From: Apteryx mantelli
Lineage: Eukaryota > Chordata > Aves > Apterygiformes > Apterygidae
Direction of reading: 5' to 3'
DNA: 64,000 nt
NCBI RefSeq assembly: GCF_036417845.1
Contig: NC_089979.1
Coordinates: 48,306,775 to 48,370,774 of the forward strand
In this document: piece after piece, positions 1 through 13,375 of the stretch
Numbering within the stretch: position 1 is the stretch's first letter
Layout of the letters: every line of letters starts with the position of its first letter
The notes under the pieces: generated by a model
Told to the model about the DNA's origin: nothing
Databases searched by the model: none
Seen by the model: only the letters and a program-made list of their open reading frames with translations
Translations under genes and position numbers: made by a program

Positions 1-3000
1 GACAGCAAGCAACACATCTAATTATCAGAAGATGTGATCTGGATGACTTTGTGGAGGATATCTCTGATGTTTTTGCTTACTACAATAAGGGGCTGGACTT
101 AGTGACCCTGTCAAGGTCTTTTCTAGCCCTATATTATGAAAGTCAGTCCTGAAATGATCATTTTATTGACAGTCAGACTGGAGAGAATGAGGACAATGAT
201 TTGCTTGAATGTATCAGCCTTTTGAATGTCAAGTAGATACTAAGTGCTTATTAAATCCCTGGTACTCTTTTGCACTTTCAGAAAGATTTCAATAGTTTTA
301 CTGGGTTATGTAATAATCATTACTAAAAAAAATATATAGCTGCTACCCTGGGTTACCTTAACTCCATTGTGATCTGCTTTGTCCATGTTATTGTTCATTT
401 CCAGGCCTACTAATACCTTTTCAAAACAAAAGTTAGTAGAGAAGATTGTATGGTCTTAAAACCACATTTAATATACATGGAAGTAATACAAAAAATACTC
501 CTTGCTAGTGAGCCAGTGGTAGCTCGCATAGGTGGTTTGAAAGACTGAGATTCCTATTTTCAGTGTTTTAAAACTGAAAACTTTGAAGCATGATGCAATG
601 TAAGTATCATTCCTAACCTGGATACGTCCCTGAGATATCATTAACTACACAGTCTTGCAAACTCATAAAATGTTCAAGCCAATGCAGCTGTGGACATCGT
701 TCAGTACACAAATCAAACACACTTCATTGACGTTGGTCAGCAAATATGCCTTTTATGGAGTGAGGCTGACTTTGGAAAGATGGCATCCCAAACGCTGACA
801 GAAGGAGCAAAGTGCTATATGAAGGGATGGTTAATGCAAGCTTCTAAAATTAATTTTAAAATTCTGCAGAGTTGAAGAAGGCTGATAAAGTGTATATATA
901 TTTAATGATATATTGAGTACAGTGCCATGCACCTCAGAGACTCATGCCAATAGATGCTAACTGAAGAACTAGCATTTGACAAGTAGCATTTGCCTTCTGC
1001 AGTTTACTGATTAACAGAATCAATGTAATGAATGGACGGATTTCAGATTCAGAATTTCAGAATTTCATCTTCAACATAGATAAAACTACAGGAACACTTT
1101 TTTGCTTTAACCATCATATACACTTAAGAGCTGAAAAGTTTGGTATCAGAGGGAGCCCACTCACCATAGCAGGTTTTGCATATACTTTTTCATTTTTGCT
1201 TGTCTACACCAGTCAATCTCTGGTCTCTGGCACTGAATTTTATTTGCTGCTATTAGCTCTCTGTCTCTCTGAATTAATTACATTATCTTCAAATGGCAAG
1301 TACAGAAGACTTCTAAGTGGGATTTGCAAAATGAAAATCACATTTAAACAAAAGAGTAATCATTTCCCTCTGGATCAAAAAGAAGGGTTTTAAGGCTCCG
1401 TTGAATGGACCATTCACCTTTTCCACAGCTTGATTCATAAAAATAAAATGCAACCTTTGGAGGGAAAAAAATCCTATGAGAGTAATAAAATTACTGGCTG
1501 GAATATCTATTAGAGTATGTAAGCTGATTTTTGATTCCATTTGGCATTATTGTTTATGTGTATTACCGGAGAGCCAATAACGTATGAAATGCTATAAAAA
1601 CAAAAATACATTCCCTCTGCTGAAAAGCTCTGGAGCGTGGTGTTAAACAAGGCAAAGGTAGTGAGGCAGTCAGAGACCAATCTTTGGGGAATTCCTTCAG
1701 AGCATATCTTACTTTATAAAGTATGTTTTTTATGTTCAAGTTGAAGTAAAAGGATGTGAATGACAGTGACAGAAAGTATGTGGAAAACGTAGGTCTCAGA
1801 GGATTTCTGGCTTTTACAACTTGTTGCTTTGAAAAATGAACATGTAAATGCATCAAGTTTCATCTTGTACAGAAGATAAGGCCCTAAAAGCTATCACAAG
1901 GAGTAGGAGGTGTTGACGAGTGATATCTACACCGGTGTCACTGGGAGAACTTGTATCCCGATTTGATTTGGACAGTGATAGGGAAATGTAATTTTCCTCA
2001 TTATTATTCAAACTAATTTGGAATATTAGTACAGACCAAAAGTAATTGTTGCAATTGTTTTAAATAATCAAGGTATGTTTTCTGATTATCCAGAACTTTT
2101 CATATTTATTATTATGTGGGGAAGTCAAGAAGGAGGTAACCCAGTATGTCACAATGTCTCATATGTTAATGTGCAAATACACAAGCCAAATATCAGACAC
2201 AATATGTGTAAATGGCAAACATCTCATTTGTATTCATGGTTATCACAATTATTTGCACAAATCGAAAAATGGCACATGCATATGTATAATTAGATATATT
2301 CAATAACCAATTTGTTCCCACATTGAAGTGCATATTTTCCACATAGAACTTCACACCTCAACTATTTATTATCTTCCAGATATTTTCATGTTTTTGATTT
2401 CCAAGATAAGCATTTAGCTCTCCAAAACACCCTAAGATGTACATTTTCAAATAGCTGCTGTTTTGTTGTCTGTACGTCACCTAGAAGAAAGTCATCTTTG
2501 CAGTGCCTTCTATCTTCTCTATTAATATAAATGTTTAATTAATATACTTAAAACATTGTAAATCTTCTTTCTTGTGCTTCACAGTCATCAAATTCCAGAC
2601 ACATACGGTTTTCCTCTTAGAGTGGAAACAACATATAATTAGGCTAGGCTCAGAGTAATTATTTTAAAGAATTTAAACTCATGACGGAAATTAATATTTT
2701 TTGAAACCATCTTATGCAGTGAGGTATGCCAAAGTAAGGCAGTACTACAGAGGACATGAGAGAAACCACAGTAAATAAAGATGAGGTACTGGGTGAAGAT
2801 GCAACCAATCACTGGTTAGAAGTCCTGCTCCTGTCTCACAGCGGTGCTCTGGTCTTGGCCCATGATCCTGGGAGAAGGGCAGAACGGAGTGAACACTTCA
2901 GCTGAGGCCATGTCAGCTCCCGGCAAGTCATGGCGTCTTTCTCAAAGCAGGTGTGACATCTCCTACAAAATCAGTTTGCCACACCCTGCCTGAAAGCAAT

Positions 3001-3892
3001 TCTCTGACCAAACTAGGAGCATCTAAGTTAACTTCTAAACTCAGTACCAAGCCCATTTTTAATTGGCAAGTTAATCGTGTGAAAATGCTGACTGAATGTC
3101 ATTCCTAAGTACTAGCCTTGTAGTTAAGCACATTTGTAGGTGGGGCATATATAAGCATAAAAACCCCTTAGGACAAGATGAAAACAAAGCCTGGCAGTCG
3201 TATTGTCACCAGGTTACAGCTTATAGTAGATGTTCACCAAAGCTATGTCAAGTGTGCCAAGCTCTGTATAAGGCAGTAAATCCCATGAAATCAAGATTTT
3301 ACAGCAGTGGAGGAATGTGTCTTTCCCTCTGTATTTGCATGTTGCAACCACTTTTGTGTGTGGGGGGGGGGGGTTGTTTGGGTTTTTTTTTAATCAGACT
3401 ACACATCTTTATAGAACTTTAATTAGGTTCCATTAAAACATAAATTGGAAGCAGGAATAAGAAGCTAAATTTTGAGTAATTTAAAGTTAAAATCTCATGA
3501 AATTAATAAACCAAGTTTCCCTTATCTTCACAGTTAGGTTGTAGATAGGTCTTTGAAGTCAACAGATTTACAATGCTCTAGAACAGTGTTATTGGCCCAA
3601 TTCTATTTTAAAATCCAGTTTCATGACATTCCATTCATTTCAATAATGTTTGTTCCCCATTTGCAAAAGAAGTGAGATTAGAATCAAATCGAATGAGGTT
3701 TGCTCCAAAAAGTCAGATAAGACTGAAAGAGTATCTCCAGGCTTTTGTCTATGGAAACAAATCTTTGAAAACATGTTGGTTCTTGCAAAAATATCAGGAA
3801 TGATTACTAAACAGCAGTTGTATTGCCTTAATTTTACTTGTTTGGTCTGCATTTTATAGGATGAACTGAAGTCATCCGCAGACACCTAAGGC
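1..3892. other. Intergenic AT-rich DNA, no gene seen
   Basis: No open frame here exceeds about 120 codons, and none shows a recognisable domain, codon bias or splice-linked partner. The only compositional oddity is a G12 run at 3362-3373 followed by a T9 run at 3383-3391. The stretch looks like neutral intergenic sequence. Distal enhancers cannot be excluded by eye. Confidence 0.7.
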
Positions 3893-4075
3893 TGTAAAAG
3901 CAACCTTACTATATCAGACCACAGGTCCAGCTAGCCCAGTTCTCTGTCTCTGATAGTGGCCAATAATGGATCGCAGGGAAGCACACATGAACAAAACAGG
4001 TACACAGTGGCACTTCCTTAGTGAACTCTTACAGCCTACAGCAATCTCTGGAGCAGGGACTTCCTGAGGAAAAAC
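3893..4075. repeat. Old interspersed repeat remnant, copy A of a three-copy family
   Basis: The segment contains the words TCAGACCACAGGTCCAGC, TAGCCCAGT and AGTGGCCAATA, followed by a GGGACTTCCTGAGG block. Recognisably related decayed copies occur at about 38,297-38,375 and 55,983-56,095, all in the same orientation. From general memory of sauropsid genomes this resembles an ancient CR1-associated or SINE-like repeat. The family name is not certain. Confidence 0.5.
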
Positions 4076-4169
4076 GTGACTTGCTTCTTTCTTAGAACAG
4101 AGTGCAGGCCAAAAGTAATTGCAGTGAAATTTGTCGAATTATATGGGTACAAAACCAACAAGAGTAGGT

Positions 4170-4283
4170 GCGTGCATATATATATATTTATAAATATTTT
4201 TATGTATTTTATATATATACTTATATATTTTTATATTTTTATATTTTTATATTTTCATATTTTTATATTTTTATATTTATATT
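4170..4283. repeat. AT-rich tandem repeat, 8-bp unit
   Basis: A run of TA dinucleotides passes into about six tandem copies of the 8-bp unit ATATTTTT, one of them with a T to C change. It is low-complexity DNA. The open frames across it read only as Tyr/Ile/Phe repeats. Confidence 0.9.
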
Positions 4284-7200
4284 GGCCCAAACCAAAGCAA
4301 TTGATTTTAACATCTTCCATTCCTTTGGAAGTTTAAAATACGATTTAAAAATATGACTTAACCTCAGGGCAGTAGTAACATAATTAAAAAATAAATACTT
4401 CTGAAAGACAAATTACAGTGAATTTTACTTGCAGTTATTAAAATTGAATTCCAGTTTTTACTGATAAAAGAAATAACATTTAAATAACTTTAATATCAGT
4501 AATGTTTATGTTTCAAGAATAACTGTGAGTCTCAAAAAACCTTTTTTTTTCAAATGAGTACGCTGAAAAAGAATTTTAGACACATCTGATATTCACTAAG
4601 AAGATTCATGATCATTTGCTATCCATACAGTGCCCCGAGTGCAGTGTGTGGATGGTGCTTTACAAATACAAATTTAGACAAGGCTCCCACCCTGAGAAAC
4701 TTAAAACATATTTTGAACAACCACAACACCAACAATTTAAGGATTAGAAAGAATAGGTGCAAAGAGACAGAAGAGGTCAGAAAGGCTAACTGAAAGAGGT
4801 GGTATTCAGCAGGAGATTTTTAGGTCACTTGCTTCACAAGTAGAGCATTGTTCCAAACAGAAATAGTAGCATCTAAAGTTTCTTCAAAGTCTTCCTCTGA
4901 AAGAACCTTGAATCATGAGCATGCGGGAAGATTAGAGAGGCCACACCATGACCTGCACAAAGTAAGGGAGACGAGGATCAGAGGAGTGATATACATAAGG
5001 GTGGTTTGTATCTAAATGATGATCTTCCGTGTCCTAAATTTCCTTTTGCATTTTTGTTTGCAATTGGGCTGGCAAATTATTTCCTGAGCTTGTAGCTTTT
5101 TCCACAGTAAAAATTTAGTAAGGATTGCATGATCAGGGTTCTAATTTGTTCTAATCCAAACACTTTGTTTTACAACCTGCAGGTCAAACTGTGGTGGTTG
5201 CAGAGAAATCACACTTTAACAACCCTTTCTCTCAAAACCGAAAGACAAAAATTTCAGCGCAATTCTAAACCGGCTCCTTCATCAACAAATGCGCAATGGG
5301 CCTGGCACGGTCCATAGGCCTTGTGCGAGACCTCTTTGCTAGGTCAGTTCACGCTTTGTCCTTGAACAGAAGAGGGAAAATTTGCATGGAGGCTTTTGTC
5401 TTGTGGCTAGCACCATGTATTAGAGAGAGTACAGAACACACCCTCTTCCCAAGAGCCATGGGATGTTTCAAGTGTCACTGGTTTTTGTTACAGAGGATCT
5501 GCTGAGCAGCTCTGACGTGGTATTCGGGCAGGTGTCGCAAACTTATCCCATAGCCACCCAGATGCAGGTGCGATGGGCACAGCCACGAGTTGTCTGCAGC
5601 ACCAGCTAGAGTTTCTTCCTAAACATTTAGAGAACTGTTAGTTAATAGAGTATCTGTAAACCACTTTCTTGCCTCAAGATATAATGATGTTAACCACACT
5701 TCCTACTTTCCTGTATATCTAAATGTCACAACACTTACTACTTTAGAGCATTCTTTTAGAGCTTTGTTTTATAACCCGCTATAATAAATCCATAAATCTA
5801 TCCCTGTGATTTTGTTTTTCTTGTTATAATTTCCTAAGTACTCAGGACTAGTAATTGATTTGATTATTTTTTTAGATCACCTGCAAGATACTTGCAGTGG
5901 CAGTATCTAGCATGTCAAGTGAGTCAGTGCCAAAAACAGTTGTGTAACATCAGAAAGAAAATATATAGCTTGCTAGTTTGACAGTATAATTTCACTTTTT
6001 AACTTTGTATTACCAAACACTAATTTACATGATGAATCTAGTCATTTAGGTTGATACTAGGGGTATAGACATATGTTAAGAAAGGAAACCCCCTAGTTAA
6101 GAGACACTGAACTGTAATAATCAATCTCCTGAAATTTATTTGGTTGGAAACTTATGAGAGATAAAACCAATGCACTTAGAAGTACATATCTATTATGTTA
6201 ATGAGTTACGTCTGCAATTTAAGTGAAGGGTATGTGGTGCTGTACAGTATACTAGATTACAAGATACACTTGCAATGTTTCCTTTTGATTTTCAGTATTT
6301 TATTACTTTCATTAGATACTTTGAATGAAATACGTTATGAAATAGCATAACTGTAAATCATAACTGGACATCAATATAAAGCTTAATCCATACAAAGAAT
6401 GGTCACGACTGACAGGCAAGCAAGTAGAAACCTGTTAAATTATACATTTGAATGCAGCTTCAAAAAGGCACAGATGAAAAGGAAACAAAAATAGTCCGTG
6501 AAAACAGAAGAAGGAAAAAAAGTATAAACTACAAAGGAGCTTTATATATTGTGCTTCTCTGGTGCCACTCACACCATGGTTGGGAAGCTGATATTTCAGC
6601 TAATAATTATAGAGGTTTATTGTTTGTTATAGTTTGGTATTCATGTGAAAAACAAAACACAGAAATAATTTAGAATGACCAACAGCACATCACTCAGTCT
6701 GCATGCTTCAGAGGATACACAAAAACACACATGAAATGTGTTCTGTTTATTGCACACTGCAGTCAATGAAAGGAAGAGAACACAACCCAGTAAACATCTG
6801 CATTTCCCACACTTTACTGTGGCTGTATTAAAAAAAATGAAACATGGAGTGAAAATTCTTAAAACATTTTTGCAAATTTTATAGGAACTGTGTTGGTATT
6901 TCAGGTAAGATTAGAAAATAGTTAAAAAGAAGGTAAAAAGTGAAGAAGTGCTGAAAAAAATACAGGATTCAGTTAATGGATCTGGAAATGAGGAAGGCAA
7001 GCAGTACCCATATTGCCAAATAACAAGCACAGTCTCTTCCTCTAAGCAAAACGAAACAAGCCAAGACAGCCCCAGAGCATAGTCCTGCAAAGCTACGGAC
7101 CTGGCATAGATGGTGTTTAAACACAGTGCTAAGGAGTAGCAAGCACAGCTGCAGCATACACCCCGGTTTTGACAGGTAGCCTCAAACATCGTTACTGCTC

Positions 7201-10200
7201 GCTGACTGAGCCTGAGTCTGTCCCTTAAGAACCAAAGTTGTTTCTGCGAGTCTGAATAGAAAAGCAACTGCAAACTGACTAATAAATCACTCTGTCATTG
7301 ACCAAGTAAACATAAAACAGATTCTCAGGCATCATCTATATTTAGTTCAACCACACAAACTGTTTTTAAAATAGAGTTAAACAGGCTCAAACCTATTGCC
7401 TTTTTATACAATTAATAAAAATAAAAGCCAGTAATAGAAGTGACAACAGCTGCTCTGAGCTCAGCTCCCACACCAAGTAGCGTAATACCTGTACATTCGG
7501 TTTCTCCCAGTCACATCCTAACCCAGTGTGAATCCTGATTTCATACTTTTATATAAATAATATGCTATATGTGATCCTGTAAAGACTCTGTCTTATTTAC
7601 CCAAGGCTGGAACTGTGGCTGTTTCTTTGAGAATGGAAATATTTGGGGTCCCCAGCATCAGGGTCCATTCCTCCAGGGCTGTAGAAGTCCTGCAAATCCG
7701 AACTCCCTCTGGCAAAGCAGAAAACTTGGCATGGGGGGCCACACATTTGCAGGACTTTCACGCATACCTCCGTGGGTCTCGTTTTTTCCACACCGAGCCT
7801 TTTTTCTTTAATACATCCAATAAGCAGAGATGTACAATTTCCAACCAAGTAACACGAGGAACTGAGATATTAGCTTTACGAGAAAGCCAGGAGACAGCAT
7901 CAGTTGTTGGCATCTCTTTTCTGGTTCACTAGAGGGGATTCTGATTCCAGGCAAAGTAATGATCTCAGGGTGGACTTCCCATGTGAGCTGGGGGCAAGGG
8001 GATGTAGAGGAGGTCCCCCACAGAAATGTGAAAAGATGAACATGAATACCTGCAAGCTAGGGAGAAAGGGGAGGGGACAGCGACAGTGGCCTATGGTCGG
8101 TGTCACACAAAATTTGTTCGTTTGTTTGTTTCCCTGTGGAACTCTGGGACGACCTGGGAAAGCTGGTTTTAGCTCTGGGTTTTGTGTGTGTGTGTGTGAA
8201 TGTGAAATTGGAGAAGCTACCTATGCCTGCAATATAATGATAATAGCATAATGGAGGCTTTTTTTTTTTAAGAAGAGTTGTCTTAGTATGTCTCTTAGTG
8301 GTACACATGAAATACGCTTAATTTGCATCCATGTCCAAAGCTAACATTGACGCTTCTTCACAAAGCAAAGAAATGAAGCCATGCTTCAATGCCAGATATA
8401 TTTAAAACTAGGATTGTAACTGCTAATGTTGAAAATAGTAGGAGACTGGGAGAAAGAAGCCACCAAAACATCTTAAAAAACAACTATTTTAGCATTTTAG
8501 AGAATATAAAATGTTTAGAAGATATTTCTTCCCCCTAACCTTATCTTGAAAATGTCTGGCCATCTGCTGTAGAAGAAAACACACCTCTTACTTTCCAATT
8601 ATTGTACTTCAAGTGTGCATGACTTCAAGACGCTTTAAGGGCCTTGAGTAAGAAAATGTTTAATCAAGATACATAAAAAGGATTTCTGTCTTAAAGAACC
8701 ACAATTAAGAGAAGTCATCAATGTATTCTGGCTGAGTGGTTGTTTACTCAGGCTGTTTACCAGGTTGCTTATTTCTGCTGACTGGTGGCTAGTGACTTTA
8801 CAGTTAGCAATTGGGAAATAAGATTGCTATTTAAATGGGAATTTCATGATAATTTTTCCAAAGCATGGATCTCCCTTGATATCATGCATATATTGTAAAA
8901 GGTTTGTAGTTAGTCCATAGAGGCATATTAAACAGGAAAATATATGAAATTTGTAGTCCTATATATGTAGGTCTAGGAAGACTCTACTGTGACAAAATTC
9001 AGTCTGTGAGAGTTACTGAAAATATAGGAGTCACTGATCTTGCTCTGTCTGTTGTTCCTTTCAGTAGACCTATGTAAGAGTTTGCTGATTTAATGCTTGA
9101 AACCATAGAGGAGCTTACTAATTCTTTAGCTGAACCTTGATATGAAACAAAAAGAAAGATCAAAAGTTTTAAAGTATTAAATACAATTAGCAAACACTAC
9201 AACAGATGAAATTTCCTCATGAATCTGAAATATCTGATAAAAATATTTCTGGCATGTGTGTACTACTATTACTATTTCAAAATCTGGTCTTGCAGAAGTG
9301 AGAGGCAAGGCAAGCTTCTGTATGGTGACTACACCTATGATGAATAATCTGGTTGCAAGAACATGTGAGTCATGTTAAGATTTCTTTTGCCTGCCTGTTC
9401 CCTGGATCAGGGGCTCTAGGAGATGCCCTGCTAACCAGGGAAAGGTGTGTTTGCTGCCTTCATTTTTAACAAAATAAAACATTCAGGTGATTTGATTTAA
9501 TTCATGTGCCCCATTATAACTATATCAGACCTCTGGAACAAATTGTCTTTTGGGGAATGCTACTGAATTTTGTTTTGAAGTATCACAAAAGCATTCACAA
9601 ATAGCTTTTTGGATCTATAATTATATATGGGAAGATTACTCTGAGCTGGTGCACAAGTTCTGAACTACAGGATATAGTTGCGGATAGAAAATCTGCAGAA
9701 ATGGCATTCGAATTGTCCAGGGAAAGAAAAAAAATCACATCTGCCATTATGTGAAAGGAACACATGGGCACTCCAAGTGGCCAGACTCTTCGTGACTTCA
9801 AAGACAACGCCAGCTCCCTTCAGCCAAGACAGGACTGGCTCCCTGCCAGCCTCTGAGAGCACAGTGCCAGTCTCCTGGACAAAAAACAAGCAAACTGATA
9901 GTCTGCAATGTGAAAAGTGATCATTTCCCACAATTTAGAGGCAATAAGCATTTGCCAAAATAGTTTAACCTTAAAATTGCCTTATTGTTGCATCTACTTT
10001 CCATTAACGTCTGATTTAATTTATTAAAAAAGAGAATGTCTATGGGTCTACAACTTACAGACTTGCACCTCCAAGGGGATAGAGCTCAGAGCATGCCAGC
10101 CCTGATGTCATGAAATAAGAAGTGGGGAAATGGGGAATGAGAGAGAAGTGGGGGAAGGAGAATAGGGAATTGTACACTTGCAAGTGGATTAGAATATACA

Positions 10201-10450
10201 TTTTTTTAACTTAAACCTTTAATAGTTACTGGTAGAATGATTGAAAGAATGGACTACATTTTCTGAGTTTAATGTCACAATCCCATTTACTTTGAAAAAT
10301 CCCAGATCCAGAGAGTAGACTTGTACACTTAACTACAGCTAACTGTATGATTGCAAAAAATATATGTGGAAACCTGTTGCTAACAAAAAGGTCAAGAAGT
10401 ATGGCAAATCCTGAAATTTTAATTTAGCTTGCAGGCAAAGTTCTTACTGA

Positions 10451-10490
10451 ATATCCATCAGACTTGTCTCATATCCATCAGACTTGTCTC
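10451..10490. repeat. Exact 20-bp tandem duplication
   Basis: The 20-mer ATATCCATCAGACTTGTCTC occurs twice head to tail without mismatch (10,451-10,470 and 10,471-10,490). The lack of divergence suggests a recent replication-slippage duplication. Confidence 0.95.
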
Positions 10491-13032
10491 ATATAACACA
10501 AGTGAACAACATCTGTATTTATTATTCTTAAGATTCAAAGTTCAAAAGATCATTTCTCTGGTGATCTGAGGTCATTAATACCCCAAACTTTTTTAAAAGC
10601 ATCGTACACTTCTCATAAGGATTCATAGTTTATTAAACTGGCATATACATGCAGATATTCTAACTTTCTGTAAAAAATGAACATTTAGAAATCCTTGTAA
10701 GGTGTGTCACAAACTGCATCCGTGCTTTGAAAAGTCCTAATATACATGTTAATGTATATTGTGAGGGGGATACCTTCACACAAGAACTTTTAACCATTCT
10801 GTTGTATATGTGTGAGTAAGTTCTGTGTATGTGGTATGCAGATGTGCATACGTGTGTGTTGTCAATGGACTAGTACAAACTACTGTTACAGGTTTTGGGG
10901 GTTTTTTTACTTTCCAAGATAAATAACTTTAGTGGGAATATAAAAAAATATTTTTTTTTTCATCAGCATCACAGGTAGAGCTTTCCATTATCTTGAAGGA
11001 TCAGTGTCCTTTTCAAACATAACCTCTATAACTGATGAGATGGACAATTCATCTGACCCTGAACTACAGCTACATAATATGATGACATCCATAAATATTT
11101 AATAAAATATTTAAGATGTAACACTGTTTAATAAGAAATGAGAAATAACTTTTTCAACCTTGCTCCATAGATAAAGTGTAATTGCAATTGTCCCGGGGGA
11201 CAGGGTAAGTACTCCTGAGTGGCTTTATCTCATGCCTGAGACTTATATCCCAAAAGATTTTAGCACACTATGTATAGTGCCCTGCTTTTAGTACTGGACA
11301 GGTATATTTCTTCCCTCCCCTGGTGACAGAATATCCTAAAGGCCATTTTTACTTCCTATCATGCAGAGATCAGGGAGTATATGAGACAACTTTTGCGCAA
11401 GAATATATGGCTGTTTTGAAAAAGGGTCGAAGTTTAAATATACTAATAACTGTTTACTGTTTTACAATAAGGTAGGTAAACAGATAAACATTTTAAAGCA
11501 CAAGAATAGAATAAACATTAATCTAACTTTAGTTTCTGGACTCCAGTGCTTCAACAAAATACCATACCGGTGTGGGTTAGCAGCATAGAAAGAGCTATAT
11601 TTCCCATTGCAAACTAATAGAAAATAAGAGAAGCTGCTACACTAGTTGATACTGTGGATACAATAGAATACTCAGATGATGTGGCATTATTTTCTAACAA
11701 GGAAGCATTGTAAGAAAGTTCTTGCCTATCCAATAACACAGCTAGATTATTAATTGAATGTTCCTCTCATTATTACACTGAAAGTGTAACCCCTGGCTTA
11801 TTTTTAAAATAAAAGACTAATAACACTTACCACTTCTTGACTATACTCTAATTTGCAGGTGACTATAGCATGGCAGATACCCATATATTTCTCTACATAT
11901 TCACAGTCCTGTAATATTGAAAAAAGAAATCCAAAGAAACAGAATCTAGAGCTGTGTGTCCGATTATAAGGCATCAGCACTTTAGAATACTGCTTATTCC
12001 TTAACTTTTGCTGTCTCCATTCATGCAAATATGAAATACAATTATTTTCAAAATTCCTCAGTCCCTCTATGCTTTTCAGGTACTCTGGTTCTGTGTTCCA
12101 AAATCATATATCTTTTTCATCACTATTGATTTTTTGATTCAGGACATGATGAGAAAGGGTACTGATGCATATATTTCTGCATGAATTCTCTCTGTCACTA
12201 GGTACAGAAGCTATACTAATATCTTATGCAGTTCTGTATGCTATGCAATTTTGGAATATTTCCTAAACATATGTAAAAAATCTTTTTGAATTTGCTAACC
12301 AAAAAACTGTCCTAATCTTTAAAACATTTAATGGTGTGCACATAACTTAACTACTAGTAATCTCATTGACTTAGAGTTCAGCATGTGAAGAAATGCTTTC
12401 GAAGCTAGAGGAAGAGAGTGCGCTTGAATTTAAATTACATTAATATTCATGGCCTATAATATATAAAAAGTATAAATTATACAATGAGCTATGTATGAGT
12501 TTGCATGTGTGCAGGCTTCAAGCTTATGTGAAACATCAATAACAAATTTATTTCCATAGCACCGAGTAGGTTCTTTGCAAAGAAACAACTTCTACCTGCT
12601 ATGATTCTTTTAACTATACACCTGGTGCTGGAACAAACTTTCAAAACAAGGAGGTAGTATGCACAAAAAATAATTATAGAATATAGCTCCTTCTTACCAA
12701 TAAAAAAAATCATTTTTCACATTAGGTCTTTCACTTAAAACCTCATCCCCTTATTCCCCCGATCTATTAGCACACAGAACCAACCACTGGGGAAATCTCA
12801 GTTCCCCAAAACTTTAATAAATCTCTTTTATTCTTTACCAGAAAAATAACTGATTATAATATTTTCTTACTCCATGGAGTCTTTAAGGACATAAATATTA
12901 ACAAAAACAGTCTTGCAGTGATAAATGGACTAAGCTCAGTTGTTATGCACATTTCTTTCAAGAAAAGGAATAAATTAGAAATGAGGCTTTTTCGGACTGC
13001 AGGTAAAATTTTCTAAAATGCCTTTTCAATTT

Positions 13033-13095
13033 CAGTATATTTATATTGTATATATTATATTGTATATATTATATTGTATTATATTTATATTTTAA
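13033..13095. repeat. AT-rich minisatellite, 14-bp unit
   Basis: About three tandem copies of a 14-bp unit, TATATTGTATATAT, end in a shortened fourth copy. It is simple low-complexity DNA. Confidence 0.85.
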
Positions 13096-13280
13096 AACCC
13101 AAATAAGTAAGAAGAAAACAGCAGAGTCTTTGATCTTAGATCCAATTCAATCAAATACAGTCCCAACAATATGGGCTGCTATATTAATACATGAATTGTT
13201 ACACTAAATTTTCACCTCTTATGAAAAAGGGATTTAGGGATTCAAGAATACAAGTCTCATTCAAAGGTATCAAAATACCA

Positions 13281-13375
13281 TAGGTTTTAAGGTCAGAAGG
13301 GACCATTATCTAACACAGGTCAAGCTCTATAATCTGCATCAAGCCCATAACTACTGTATGAAATGTGGTAGTATT
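13281..13375 (-). repeat. Decayed ancient CR1-type 3' end fragment
   Basis: The + strand carries AGGTCAGAAGGGACCATTAT, then TAACACAGG. This is the reverse-complement signature of an old CR1-type 3' end known widely in sauropsids. It is short and diverged, with no coding part left. Assignment is from remembered consensus words only. Confidence 0.5.

Larger units (their letters stand above)
4076..13280. other. Intergenic DNA with microsatellites, no gene seen
   Basis: This is AT-rich unique sequence. It contains the AT-rich tandem repeat at 4170-4283, a short GT run near 8182-8198, and an exact 20-bp tandem duplication at 10,451-10,490. The segment around 4,620-4,800 vaguely resembles an old amniote interspersed repeat but is too decayed to call. 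Open frames such as those at 7,597-7,932 overlap on both strands, show no domain, and look like chance. Confidence 0.65.

Noticed and set aside
4076..4356. Tyr/Ile/Phe-rich frames
   Set aside because: They are translations of an AT-rich tandem repeat.
4620..4800. Possible old amniote interspersed repeat (GTGCTTTACAAATACAAATT region)
   Set aside because: It resembles a remembered repeat only over short words. I could not define ends or family.
7597..8308. Cluster of overlapping frames on both strands
   Set aside because: Mutually overlapping, with no recognisable domain and no splice-linked partner; these look like chance frames in slightly GC-richer DNA.
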